DNA from: Nymphaea colorata
Lineage: Eukaryota > Streptophyta > Magnoliopsida > Nymphaeales > Nymphaeaceae
Assembly (NCBI RefSeq): GCF_008831285.2
Contig: NW_022204507.1
Coordinates: 1,800,001-1,864,000, forward strand
Direction of reading: 5' to 3'
DNA length: 64,000 nt
The position numbers and the translations under genes were made by a program. This document shows, piece after piece, positions 32,286 to 42,859 of this stretch. Every line of letters starts with the position of its first letter. Position 1 is the first letter of the stretch. The notes below the pieces were generated by a model, which was given only the letters and a program-made list of their open reading frames with translations, was not told the DNA's origin and searched no databases.

Positions 32286-35230
32286 GGCCACATGAACCTA
32301 AGCTGCTTTTCATAAACATTTCATAGATCTGTACGCTTAAGCCCAAGCTCCACCTATCCCAACTGCTCATTAAAATTGAATTTTCCAAAGGCAGCACCTA
32401 TGCTAAGCATGTGCCCAACCTATATCTGGACCTAGTTTTTCAAAACTAAACCTAACATAGGTCCAGTCCATGTCTTAACTTGAAATCACCTAGCCCAGCT
32501 TGAGCCAGGTTCAGGTCCTTACTATTTTCAGATCTTCATTTCATAATTTTGATCCCGATCATATATACATGTCTTATTTCTATGTTTGGATCCCATATCT
32601 AAGTCTCAGATCTAATCTATCTTCATATATCCAAATCCATTATTCTTCTTTCAGATCCTGGATATTGAAGCATAATCTAAATTCCAATACCATATCTGGA
32701 TCCATATTCTAGAATTTTCCTTAGGTCTGGACCTGGATTTGGGTCTCAACATTAAACTAAGATCCAAAATCCACATGTTAGCTTAATGCACACTATATGT
32801 AAAAAATGTACACATTTCATGAGAATATGCATGTCAACACTTGAAACATGTGAAATTCTATGTTGAATGCTCTAACACATATTTTGGTATCCGAATGTTG
32901 CTGGCATGAACATTTTTTTGATTTATATCAAATTTTAGAATCGGTATTGAAATCTCACCTCTTCCGATTCTCCCATTGTTTGTTCTCCACTTTCCATGTC
33001 AATCCAAGAACTTTAACATGAATTAAAAATCACTTCTCCATGCACATGTGACTTTTTATGAAATTGAATTCGGAGTCCGAACAAGAATGCAAATGAACAT
33101 TTTTCCACTTGAAAACACATATTATCCTAAAGTTTTGTGCTTTTGAGATGAGAGAGAGGGTCTAGGAGCTTAGTCATAGACTGAAAATCTCAAGGGATAA
33201 ACCCCTCTCTCTCTCTCTCTCCCATAAATAGGGCTTCACACACCTCCAACCCCCCCTGTCTCCACACACACTTTGAGCTATTCCTTGGGAAGCCAAAAAA
33301 GTTGGTAAAATTTCAACCATGTACTCAAAAAAGGGGTTTGGCTCAAAACAAGTTGAATTTTTAAGAGCCTTGGTCTAAGTCTTAGTTCGGGTGGCATTAG
33401 CACTCAACCTCGACCTAAACCAAGCTCAGTGTAGAGGTCGTGAAAGCAGTCTCAACTAAGGTGCCAGCTTTAGGTAATTTCCTTCTCCCCCTTTTTTCTT
33501 TTCTTATTTGCAATTTAGTTATTTTCATTATGCATGTTTATGTTTTGCTTTTAGCATGTCTAGTTTAGTTTTCTTATTACTTTTAGTATGTTTAGTTTTC
33601 TTTTTGTTTCTAGCATGTTTAGTCTATTTTAATTTTTGTTTAGTTTAGCATGTTTATTTTATAGATTAGATTTATTTTAATGTTTTTAGGGCTAAGCATA
33701 GAGGTCAGATATGCACCTTTCTTCCTTGTCTCTTTCTTTCAATTTCATGTTTTTCCTTATGTAATTTTACTTAGTCATGCATACAGAATATAGCTTTCTT
33801 TCGTGATTTGTTCAATCATTCATTACCCCTATATTTTAATATACACTACGTCACCTTACACCCACATGCACCCAGTATTTAAAACCAGACTGGGTCACCC
33901 CAATTGCATATCATCTGTGCAATAGCCAAGGTATGTGAAAACTTGAATCTAGTTTGATCCTCATACAAGAACTATTTCAAAATCATAGTTTTCCAAAATA
34001 TTTTCTGAAATCCGCTTTTCTAAATGATTTTAAAAACCCTAGGCCATGTAAACATGGAGTTCAAACCTAACTTAGTTCCCTAAAACTAAACTTTGACCGG
34101 TCTTGAAGCCTACTACTTATAGACCTAGTCCCATAACCTAGGTCTAGTCAAACTTCTTTAAAAACTCATTCATATAAAATGAATGAATTGTATATTCTAT
34201 ATCACATGGTTTGACTATGATCAAGCACATTTGCTACATTCAAACACAAGTAGATTTGAACCTAGTTTAGGAAAAACTGAAACCCAATCAATTTGACTAG
34301 CTTACCCTTAGTTCATTCGGATCTTGGTTCTCAATTCAAAATATTGGATTCAAATCATAATTCTCATGCTGATCTAAAATTGGATCTTAAGCCAAATTTT
34401 ACCATACTTAGATTTAGATCCCAAATACTGAACTATGAACTTTGGATTATGGATCTTGGATCTCATTTTTTGGATCTTAAATCTTAGATTTTTGGATCTT
34501 GGACTTCATAGCTTGGATTTTGGATCAGATTTCACATAATGGTTTTTTATCCTAAATCTTAGAGTATGGGCATCATATCATGGATTTTGGATGTCAGATT
34601 TTAGTTTTCAAACCATATGTTGGATATTTGGATTCTAGATTTTAGATCTGGTCTCAAGTTTTTTTATTTTGGGCCAGATTTTACACCGTGGACTTTAGAT
34701 TATAAAACTTATATCAATATTCACATAATCAAACCCGAATACAAGATTTTGAAACCTGGTATTCATGAGATTTGGATCCATCCTTTTAGAATTTATATCC
34801 TTAGAGATAAAATTAGGAATACATGGTCAACCTATTGTATGTTTGACCTTGCTTTTGAATCAAGAGTCCTATTACCAAGATATGATATTTGGATTCCTAT
34901 GACATCACCTATTTCAACTTAAAACAAGAATCCCTCACATCCTGATCTTAATTTTTGGATTCAGATCTAGATTTCCCTTCTGGGTCCATGTCCTACACCC
35001 CACTCCTAGTAGAGACCGGACTTTCGTTCTACATGACTTAGTTTTTCATGCCTCATTTAATATCTACTATCTCGATTTGCATTGATCTTTGATGATTCGG
35101 ATACGAACATATGTCAAGATTAATTTCTTTTTGTCCATCAATCCATTTTCGAGATCAACTTATATTTTTAAAACATGCATGATTTCAAAACTAGGGTACG
35201 TTTGCTTTCTTAGGTTTTGGATGACATCTA
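32286..35230. other. Probable rest of element B 3' LTR and TTGGATC-rich sequence
   Basis: No gene is supported. A CT microsatellite (33205-33222) and a TATA-like CATAAATA (33223-33230) are followed by GGGCTTCACACACC and a CT-rich leader. That is a plausible retroelement promoter. At 34310-34700 the phrase TTGGATCT and close relatives recur many times. Short frames here are repeat artefacts. Confidence 0.45.
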
Positions 35231-35400
35231 GTCTTAGAAAATGAAAAATTTTAGTCTAGTCCTTTGTCTGATTACCTTGGTAAAGTATAAGGAACGGTCG
35301 GACCTCATACCAACATGTTAGGCCACATCTCTCAAAATTCAGCACAAGGAAAGGTGAATATAGGTAAGGAACGGTCGAACCTCATACCAACATGATAAAA
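35230..35400 (-). repeat. Fragment of the long-LTR family, minus strand
   Basis: Read on the minus strand it holds GGTATGAGGTCCGACCGTTC and GGTAATCAGACAAAGGACTA. These match the early part of the 4.1-kb LTR (21075-21130). The first motif occurs twice, 74 bases apart (35363 and 35289), with two mismatches. Extent and boundaries are unclear. Confidence 0.55.
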
Positions 35401-35499
35401 ATTTTACGTGTAAACAAAGATGCAAGCATCGTCTCCAAACCTGTTGGAGGTATTTTAGAGGCATCAAGGCTACTTATTTTGTTTAAAACCCACCTTTGC

Positions 35500-37964
35500 A
35501 ATATTTTCCGAGTGTTGCACTCTAACATAGCGCCTAATTTCACGAGACTCAGCGAAGCAAGAACCTTTTGTCGACCATGTTACCTGAAAAATAGCATAAT
35601 TTCAACAAAATTTTTTGCAATAAACCACAAAATAAATATAGAATTAGTGGTAAAAAAAATGCCTGCCAAAAATTTAAAAGCTAATGAATTCAAGGGTCAT
35701 GGATGGTTTATTAATCCACTCTCAATTTTAACATGAATACAAGACAACACATGAACAGATTATACCTATAATGTGTGAAGTGATAGCCCAGACAACCTAG
35801 AGTATCCAAGAAAGAAGAGATAATAAACATTTTTCTCAAAATTAACAAAAAGTTCTCATGTTCAACTAAAAATAGTATGTAACTTCAAGTGCAACATTCA
35901 AATAATATTTCTGTTGTTGTAAATATGTCCAAAAATGTATGCAGAAGTGAAATGTATAAAACAATATCACTTGCCTTTCAAAGCTACTCTTGATATCATT
36001 CTTTACATCCTTCTAGCTTTTTTTCCGAAGCTAAACAAGTAGTCCTAGCTGTAATTTGTGGTAAGTCTTTGAACATGTCCTTAAATCCATATAAAGATTG
36101 TGGCTTAGTTTCATCTGCGGTTGGAGCTTTAATTGTTTCAGTTACTGGTAATGTAACACTAGTTCAGCTACTGCTGCATGATAAAGTCACAAGAAAAATA
36201 TGAGTTGTCTTTGCAGGCACGTGTGATAGACAACCAATTTCATGGATTAACCAACAAGAATTATGCCAATAGGAGAACAAGACCCCTTATAATATTTTAT
36301 GAAATGTATAAATCAGCAAGTTATAAAAGTCTACTCATTGAACAGGATTGAAACTTATGACTTTTTGTGAGGATCAGCAACTACCACATGTGAATAAACC
36401 ATGTTAACCAATTTTGAAATGACAAATATAAGGAAAACTGATAAGATTCATATAAGTTTTTTAAAAACCAGGTTTATTTAATCACATCTAAATATCAACT
36501 CTTAGAATGGCAAAGGCAAAATATATGGCAGGCCAAGAACAACATCCTTTATCGGATCAATGAGGCTAAGAAGTTAAAAGGCAAGTTTATTTCCAAATCA
36601 ATCATATACTAAGAAAAGAAAAGAAAAATTCTCTTCTTTTGGTTTTGACAAGAGGAACAAGATTTAGTTCACAAAAAGAAAGCTATGAACTAGAAGGCAA
36701 CAGGTCCAAACACACCATAGCTATTGAGCATAGTGTTTCAAAATTTACATAAATTATTCACAAACAACCGTCTCAATAGTTTAACAAAAAAGATCTCAAA
36801 ACTCTAGAAGATTTTGGGTACTTTTCAGTGTTTTATTCATTTGAAGGATTCTATATTATTTTAACAATCTCTATGTGATAGTTTATATGCCTATGGACAT
36901 CATTATATGTAACACTTAGTGTTGCATTTCATTAACTTTTTTATTATACCTTAGAGTGCTTGTGGCCAGCCTAGACAGACCTAAGCAGTAGGTTGAACTC
37001 ATCACCGTGGCTCTACTTAATATTATCAAGCAACAAGCTGGTGCATTTCATTGGTAAATTATTTCAAGAGTTAACATCTAATGGAAAAACATGACTACAA
37101 AATCTATATAGTTTGCACCAAAAAAATTATTCTAATGCACATAATTAATAACCATGAAAAAGATGCACGTAATCAATAATCATGAAAAGGATCACAACTG
37201 CAGTTATATTTGAAGCAAGACCCCATGTAAACTTTGCAAAATTGATAACATCTAAAAAACAGTTAGGCATGAGTAGGATATCCTAATAAGCACCCAAGTA
37301 CATCCACTTCATGTCTATGCAATTTATATGTGGATAGAAATTAAGGTACTTCCTTCATCTTGGGCAAATCAGACTCCAATGCATCATTTAGTGCTTTTGT
37401 TGTTTTATGCAGCTCGTTTGAACTACCAGATAGCATATGGAAAACCAAAATAAAAAGGCAAAAACAGAAAATAATATAAGAAAATCAGCCAAATTTTGAT
37501 ATACAAATTTTCCATGAAATACCACAAGTACATCTGCCAAAATGTACATGCATGCATGGAGACACACTGTAGGAGTTTGGACATAAAACAAATGTAAACA
37601 ATTGCATAAACATGAAAACAACACACCTTACCCATAACAAAAATGTGAAAAGAAAAGCCATACAACGACATGATCTACTTACTTAAAGACAACAACAAGA
37701 AAATGGTCGTAGCTCCTCTCACAGTAGAGTGAACCATAAGATGACAAATATGTCACTGATCAATCAGAATTTCTTGTCGATGTTGGATGTATAAGGAGAT
37801 GATAAAATTCTTACATACCAAGAATTAGTAGGTGTATCAATGCTTACATTCTTGGCGAACACAATGTCTATGCAACAAGTAACACCGTGTTTTCTGACAT
37901 GATAAACCAACTATTATGCTTCGCAAGGAACATGGTTTATCAACACTTCTTGGAGAAACCAAAT

Positions 37965-37995
<31 letters not shown>

Positions 37996-38210
37996 CTCAA
38001 CCTAGTAGGAGCCGCTCAATAGCTTTCCTATAACCGAGATGTAAGAGCTGCTCATCTTTTAATTTTGTCAATTACTTGACAAATGATATTTCAAGAACTA
38101 ACTAACATATATGATCTAGGCAATGAGACTACAAATTAATAATGGAAGCCAGGTCACCTACCTTGGGGTGCCATTAAAATCCAACATGATTATCCAAAAA
38201 TTCCTTACAA
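35500..38210 (-). pseudogene. Candidate exons of an unidentified minus-strand gene
   Basis: Four segments have exon character on the minus strand. At about 38150-38210, a short piece ends in CCCCAAG|GTAGGTG. At about 37345-37430, a frame reads SSNELHKTTKALNDALESDL then PKMKE, followed by |GTACCT. At about 36000-36195, after ATCATGCAG, a frame reads TSVTLPVTETIKAPTADETK, PQSLYGFKDMFKDLPQITAR, TTCLASEKKLEG. At about 35500-35592, after TTTTTCAG, VTWSTKGSCFAESREIRRYV, RVQHSENIAK then |GTGGGT. Order and splice signals fit one gene. Amino-acid usage looks real, but I do not recognise the family, and one piece has an early stop. It may be active or dead. Confidence 0.4.
37966..37995. repeat. (GA)n microsatellite
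   Basis: A run of GA dinucleotides about 30 bases long, following ATATAA. Confidence 0.95.
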
Positions 38211-39480
38211 GTAAAATATTATGAATTTAAATTCTTAAAGACTTTTACATGTCATTAAAAAACAATGCATTTTATGAATGTTCACTTCATATCTTCTAGA
38301 AATAAATTGCTTGTGACAACCTTTTTTGCATGTCACTTCAGCCTTTTCTTCAGTTCAAACTTCAGTTTTGGATAAAATTTTGAACTATCTGAAGATCAAC
38401 ATCAAAGTAATGCTTTGGAAAGCACTCACATTCATATCAAAGAAAGTTTTTCATTATGATGAAGGACACAGCAGATTTTCCAAGAGGAGACCAATCAGAT
38501 GCTACCAATGCAACTAAAAATTAGAATAGACACTTGGACCCTTTTCATGCCCATATTCTCCAAGACATGGCACCTTGGAAAATGGATAACTTGTTTTCAT
38601 CCCAAATACATCAATGATAAGGGATTCGTGGTTTACTTTAGGAATTACACCAAATTTCACGTAATAATGACACCATTGAATAGAATATTCACCAAAAATT
38701 GCCAAACATAGGTGAGCTTAGTTCAACTAAAATTAAATCCACTTAGAAATACATCAGGGTGTCTGATGCATCCAAGAAAGTACATAATGGCATCGAAGAA
38801 ACAATAGAAGAGGAAAACAACTTGTTACTATGACGCAACTGCATTAGCTAGCAACTTTCCATTACATAGACAATCTTTTTAGTAGTCAAACACAGACAAC
38901 CATTTCAAGGAAAATAAAACCAAATTACAACCAAAATATAAGCAATTTAGTAAATCAATTAGGCTAGTTTTAGGTAAGATAGTGCACAAAGTTCCACATA
39001 GTAATATACTACTACATCAAGGACTAATTTCATCCATAATCATGATGTTTGGAGCCTAAAAGATACCAACTAATTTCATATCTTGATTCATGAAGCAAGA
39101 TAGGTACGTTAACTATTTATCTTCCAATGCATTAATCTCTCCATCCTACAAGAATAATATGGAGCATTTTAGAAGCATATGAAAACCAAGGAAATCTACA
39201 ACATCAAAAAATGATAAAATAAACTCACCAAACCACCAACCATTTTCTATGGAACCTCAAGTTTGTGTCTATTTGAGAAATGTCTTTATGAACTTCAATA
39301 ACATGACAATCACCTTGCATAATAAAAAAGGGAAAACAATAAAACAGACAAAAGTATTCACTCATATGATTTCACCTTCAAGATCCTTAGTTTTGGAAAC
39401 AACTAACCAAATAGGGAAATCCTTTGTTTTTAATGCAAAAGAAGAAGTAGAAAAAACATTTCCCATGGGACAATTTTTTG
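38210..39480. other. No gene recognised
   Basis: Several short frames exist at 38326-38711 and 39249-39494, but none shows a recognisable domain, splice context or biased composition. They are left unassigned. Part of this could be intron of the neighbouring minus-strand candidate gene. Confidence 0.35.
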
Positions 39481-39990
39481 ATGGGGATTTGTGAAAACTT
39501 TTACCATTTTTTGTCTTCTCCATGGCTTCTTATTGGCCTTCTTTGACTTTTGCTCCCATGGCTTATGCAGTGGGCGTGCGAGATGATGTTGACCTTCTTG
39601 TTGCTGCTAACATCAACCATTATCTCTAGTCATCAACTCCTAACAACAAAATAAGAAAATATCATCGGATGACTTAAGTCCAAACAGAAAATTTGCAAAA
39701 ATGGAGCTTGGCAGAACAATGAGTCAATTTGGAGGAAAATTTTGGTAGCTTTTTACCATCGAATTTGCCAATGAAGTGCATAACTCTCCTGGCATGACTT
39801 TGCAATACAAATCCATCATCATGATCATGGTGAATATTTCACCGTCATGTACCTTCGTCTCCTCCTTATTCTTCTCATCTCCCTTCTCCTCCTTCAATAC
39901 CTTACTCTTCACCTTCTTCTTATTTGTGCATTGAAAAAATCCATGGTATTTCTCAACTCTCTCTTTCTCTCTCAACAATAACCTCAGAAT
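39480..39990 (-). pseudogene. HIPP-like heavy-metal-associated protein gene, broken
   Basis: On the minus strand from ATG 39978, a lysine- and glutamate-rich start (KKKVKSKVLKEEKGDEKNKE) leads to FTMIMMMDLYCK. One frame over it continues RVMHFIGKFDG. Heavy-metal-associated (HMA) domains of plant HIPP proteins have a LDLHCEGCAKKV-type loop after such a lysine-rich start. Further on, about 39560-39625, traces of VDVSSNKKVN and a lysine-rich end recall the second half of an HMA domain. The metal-binding CxxC is partly recognisable (YCKSC in a shifted frame) but a frameshift cuts it. HIPPs bind heavy metals and carry a C-terminal lipid anchor, which is not visible here. Confidence 0.5.
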
Positions 39991-40480
39991 GAAGAAATAG
40001 GAATGTTAAAGGCAAAAACAACAAATAGGTATGAAGAGAGAAGAGATTTAGTTGCTCTATCTTTCCCTCTTCCACTCTGAAACAGATGGCCAAAATAAAG
40101 AGTAAAAAGGGGAATGGAAATCATTTTTTTATGAGAGGAAATAGAGAGTGGAAAACTTGAAAAGCTTCAAGAGGAACCATATAGGCAGAGGGAAGCTCAA
40201 ACATAATAGGCCCTGACGCAGATGTTGCTTTTGTTGGTGGTGGTAGAAGTGTCCATGTAAGCAAGGGTTGTGAACAAATCTACAAGAATTGGGCAAGAAA
40301 AGAGTGAAAAGAGCAAATGTAGCTCCATGTGTGCATAAAATCTCTGTTGTAGTTCTCTCACACTCCAATTTATTTGGCATGAGTAATTTGGTGGGTGGAG
40401 GAATGGTTATCATATGTTACGGCTCATGACACAATCAAAGGTAATCAAAGGTGGTTTGGTTTTCAATCTTCCTACTTGTA
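39990..40480. other. Possible upstream region of the HIPP-like pseudogene
   Basis: No domain recognised. A minus-strand frame at 40129-40413 is open but has no recognisable features. Confidence 0.3.
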
Positions 40481-40485
40481 ATGAA

Positions 40486-40867
40486 TGTTAGAGAACTTGA
40501 AAAAAGTAAGGTGGCAATAATGGCAATGGTAGTGATAAAATTAAAGGTGCTGATACTAGAGGAGCCAGTTCATGCAAATATTGAGACAATCAAGGAGGTG
40601 ATAACAAAAAATGTCTAGTCATAATATCACTATTCAAGATTCACAAAACCCATCTATATCACATTATAATTTGTTACTTGTCAAAGAGAGATATGTCACC
40701 AAAAATGAATATGGTAATCATCAATATGTAAAGCAAAAGTGCATATATTGAACCTCCTTCTCATGATTATTGAATAAGAGAGTGGGGAGAACTTTCTAGT
40801 GGATGTAGGCATTTTTGTTGAATCATACAATTGCCGATATCTTCTTTTGATGTGTCTTTTTCTATTA
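40486..40867 (+). repeat. Copia A 5' LTR
   Basis: It begins TGTTAGAGAACTTG and ends near TTTTTCTATTA, just before the primer site. It is the partner of 57861-58251. Confidence 0.85.
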
Positions 40868-40882
40868 TGGTATCAAAGCTCT
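40868..40882 (+). other. Copia A primer binding site
   Basis: TGGTATCAAAGCTCT resembles the initiator tRNA-Met site TGGTATCAGAGC with one change, and lies directly after the 5' LTR. Confidence 0.8.
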
Positions 40883-40959
40883 CATATTTTCTATAAGAAA
40901 CATTGATTCATCTTATGTCATCTTTTTGTGATTGTAGTGTTAGTCATTCTCCTGTATCA

Positions 40960-42640
40960 TGAATGGTCTCTCTATGTCATTAGCTTTAGAAAGATTGTCT
41001 CAAAATCTACTAAGTTTATCTTTCTTATTTTCCTCATGCTTGGACTTGCAATTATTTCTTAATGCCAAATTGAATATGAATAATTACCTTCTTTGGGAGA
41101 CTCGGTTTACTCCAATTTTACATGTGCATAATTTGTATGGTCTGATTGATGGCACCAGCCCTTTATGTCCAAGATTAAACCACTAGATGATGGCACATCT
41201 TAGAAATTGAATCCAGATTATCAAACCTGGATAAGGCAAGATCAGTTATTAGTTGGATGGATCGTCCCCTCACTCTGAAGTTATACATAGACAGATTGTT
41301 GGTTAAAAGAACTTGTATGATGTATGGAATGCTTTGGAACAAACATATTTGATTCATTCTAGATTTGTGTATTATAAGTAAAGGAACAAGTTCAAATGCT
41401 AAAAAAGGAACTTGGTACATTGACTAGTATTTTCAAAGGGCCAAGTCAATCTCTCAACAACTCTCCCTTGTTGGAAAACCCATTTTGACGATGATCTGAT
41501 TCTACATGTATTGTGTCGTCTTCCATCTTATGCTACCTTAAGAACCTCTATCTCTACATGCATAGATTTGGTTTCACTCAATGAATTGCATGGCTTACTC
41601 TTGATGCATGAATCTTACCTGCAATTGATTGATGATGATGAGCATCAAAGTGACTCGACCATTCGGCAAATTTTGCTAGTAAAAAATCAGCACCAAGGAA
41701 AAAATTGAGGGGGAGGGTGCTACTATAAATATAATAGAGAAAGAAATCCTAATAACCAAGATGGACGTGATCAAAAGAAAGGGTGTATTATATGCCAAGA
41801 TTGCTAGAAACCTAGGCTTAGAGCAAGAACATGCTACCAGATCACTCAGCCAAATCAAATTTCAAGAAACAGTACAGGGGATGGTTCATCAGCTTTTGCT
41901 CAAGTGTATCACACGTGCACACATGAGTTGGAAGACAGGAACATGTACCCCAATTCAAGGTTTACCAATCATATTACTAGTAATTTAGGAAATCTCTCTA
42001 TTCACCAACTGCATAAAGGATCTGACAAAATTTGTACTGTTGGAGGATCAGGTTTGTCTGTTTCTACCATTCGTCATTCTAAATGTTTTATTGTTAGCTC
42101 CCAAGTTATGCTAAAGGATATATCACATGTTCCTCACGCCACCAAAATTTTGCTATCAATCAATAAGTTTACTAGAGAAGACCATGCTACATTTGAGTTC
42201 CATCCTAATTTCTTTTGTGTAAAGGATAAAAAAACATGAACAAAAATAATGCACGAGAAGAGCAATAAAGGTTTTACTAGATTTGCATTGATAATGGAAG
42301 CAAGGTGGCTAACGTTGGAAAGCGAGTTGATGTTGAACAGTTGCACTGACAGCTCAAGCACCCTACATTCAAGATTGTGTAACAGATTATTATGCATTTT
42401 GTTTTATCGTTTATTCACACATGTGATTTTAATAAAGTTTTGTCATGCTTGCCAATTAAGAAAAAGTCACTTTTCGGTATTTAGTCACTCTCAACATGTT
42501 ATTTTTGAACTATTGGAACTTATATTTTCATATGTGTGGGGGGGGGGGGGGGGACCACCAAACATTAATCTTGATAAATATCGTTACTATGAATTATTTG
42601 TGGATGCTTACTTACATCATTTGATTCATGCATTCATGAT
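40960..42640 (+). pseudogene. Copia A gag, protease and integrase start, decayed
   Basis: In broken frames, in order: gag with LNMNNYLLWETRF and HVHNLYGLIDGT; a middle part with YDVWNALEQ and LHVLCRLPSYATLRTSI; and a degenerate zinc knuckle near 41790. Next are protease-region traces (NLGNLSIHQLHKGSDKI, GGSGLSVS), then GAG-pre-integrase ATFEFHPNFFCVKDKKT and the CHACQLRKSH zinc motif. Last is the integrase start LLELIFSYVWG, followed by YYELFVDAYLHH. Many stops are present. Homology ends abruptly near 42640 at the edge of a minus-strand LTR, which marks the nested junction. A 16-base G run (42538-42553) has expanded after VWG. Confidence 0.75.
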
Positions 42641-42773
42641 ATAATTGATCAGGGTGGTGGTGCAGATTAGAAACTTGCTTTCAATCTACCTGCATAAAAA
42701 AAACCCAGCAATGAACCATCATGGTTCATATGCCAAGTGGCCCCTCTTCAATTCCTCAATTTTAAGAGGTAAC

Positions 42774-42859
<86 letters not shown>

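Larger units (their letters stand above)
20476..35400 (+). mobile_element. Element B: decayed Tat-like Ty3/gypsy retrotransposon
   Basis: Two direct repeats of about 1.5 kb (20476-20958 joined to 25067-26075, and 30788-32285) flank a surviving RNase H-integrase region and a long non-coding tail with tandem repeats. This arrangement, with integrase followed by a repeat-rich region before the 3' LTR, is characteristic of Tat/Ogre elements. The left repeat abuts the RNase H region directly, so gag, protease and most of RT have been deleted. The right LTR probably continues past 32285, since a TATA-like site lies at 33223. Its right end is uncertain. The left copy is interrupted by a solo LTR. 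Confidence 0.65.

Noticed and set aside
37423-37671. Hydrophobic minus-strand frame with many C and F residues
   Set aside because: It overlaps the exon candidate in another frame and an AT-rich intron-like stretch. Hydrophobicity follows from T-rich sequence.
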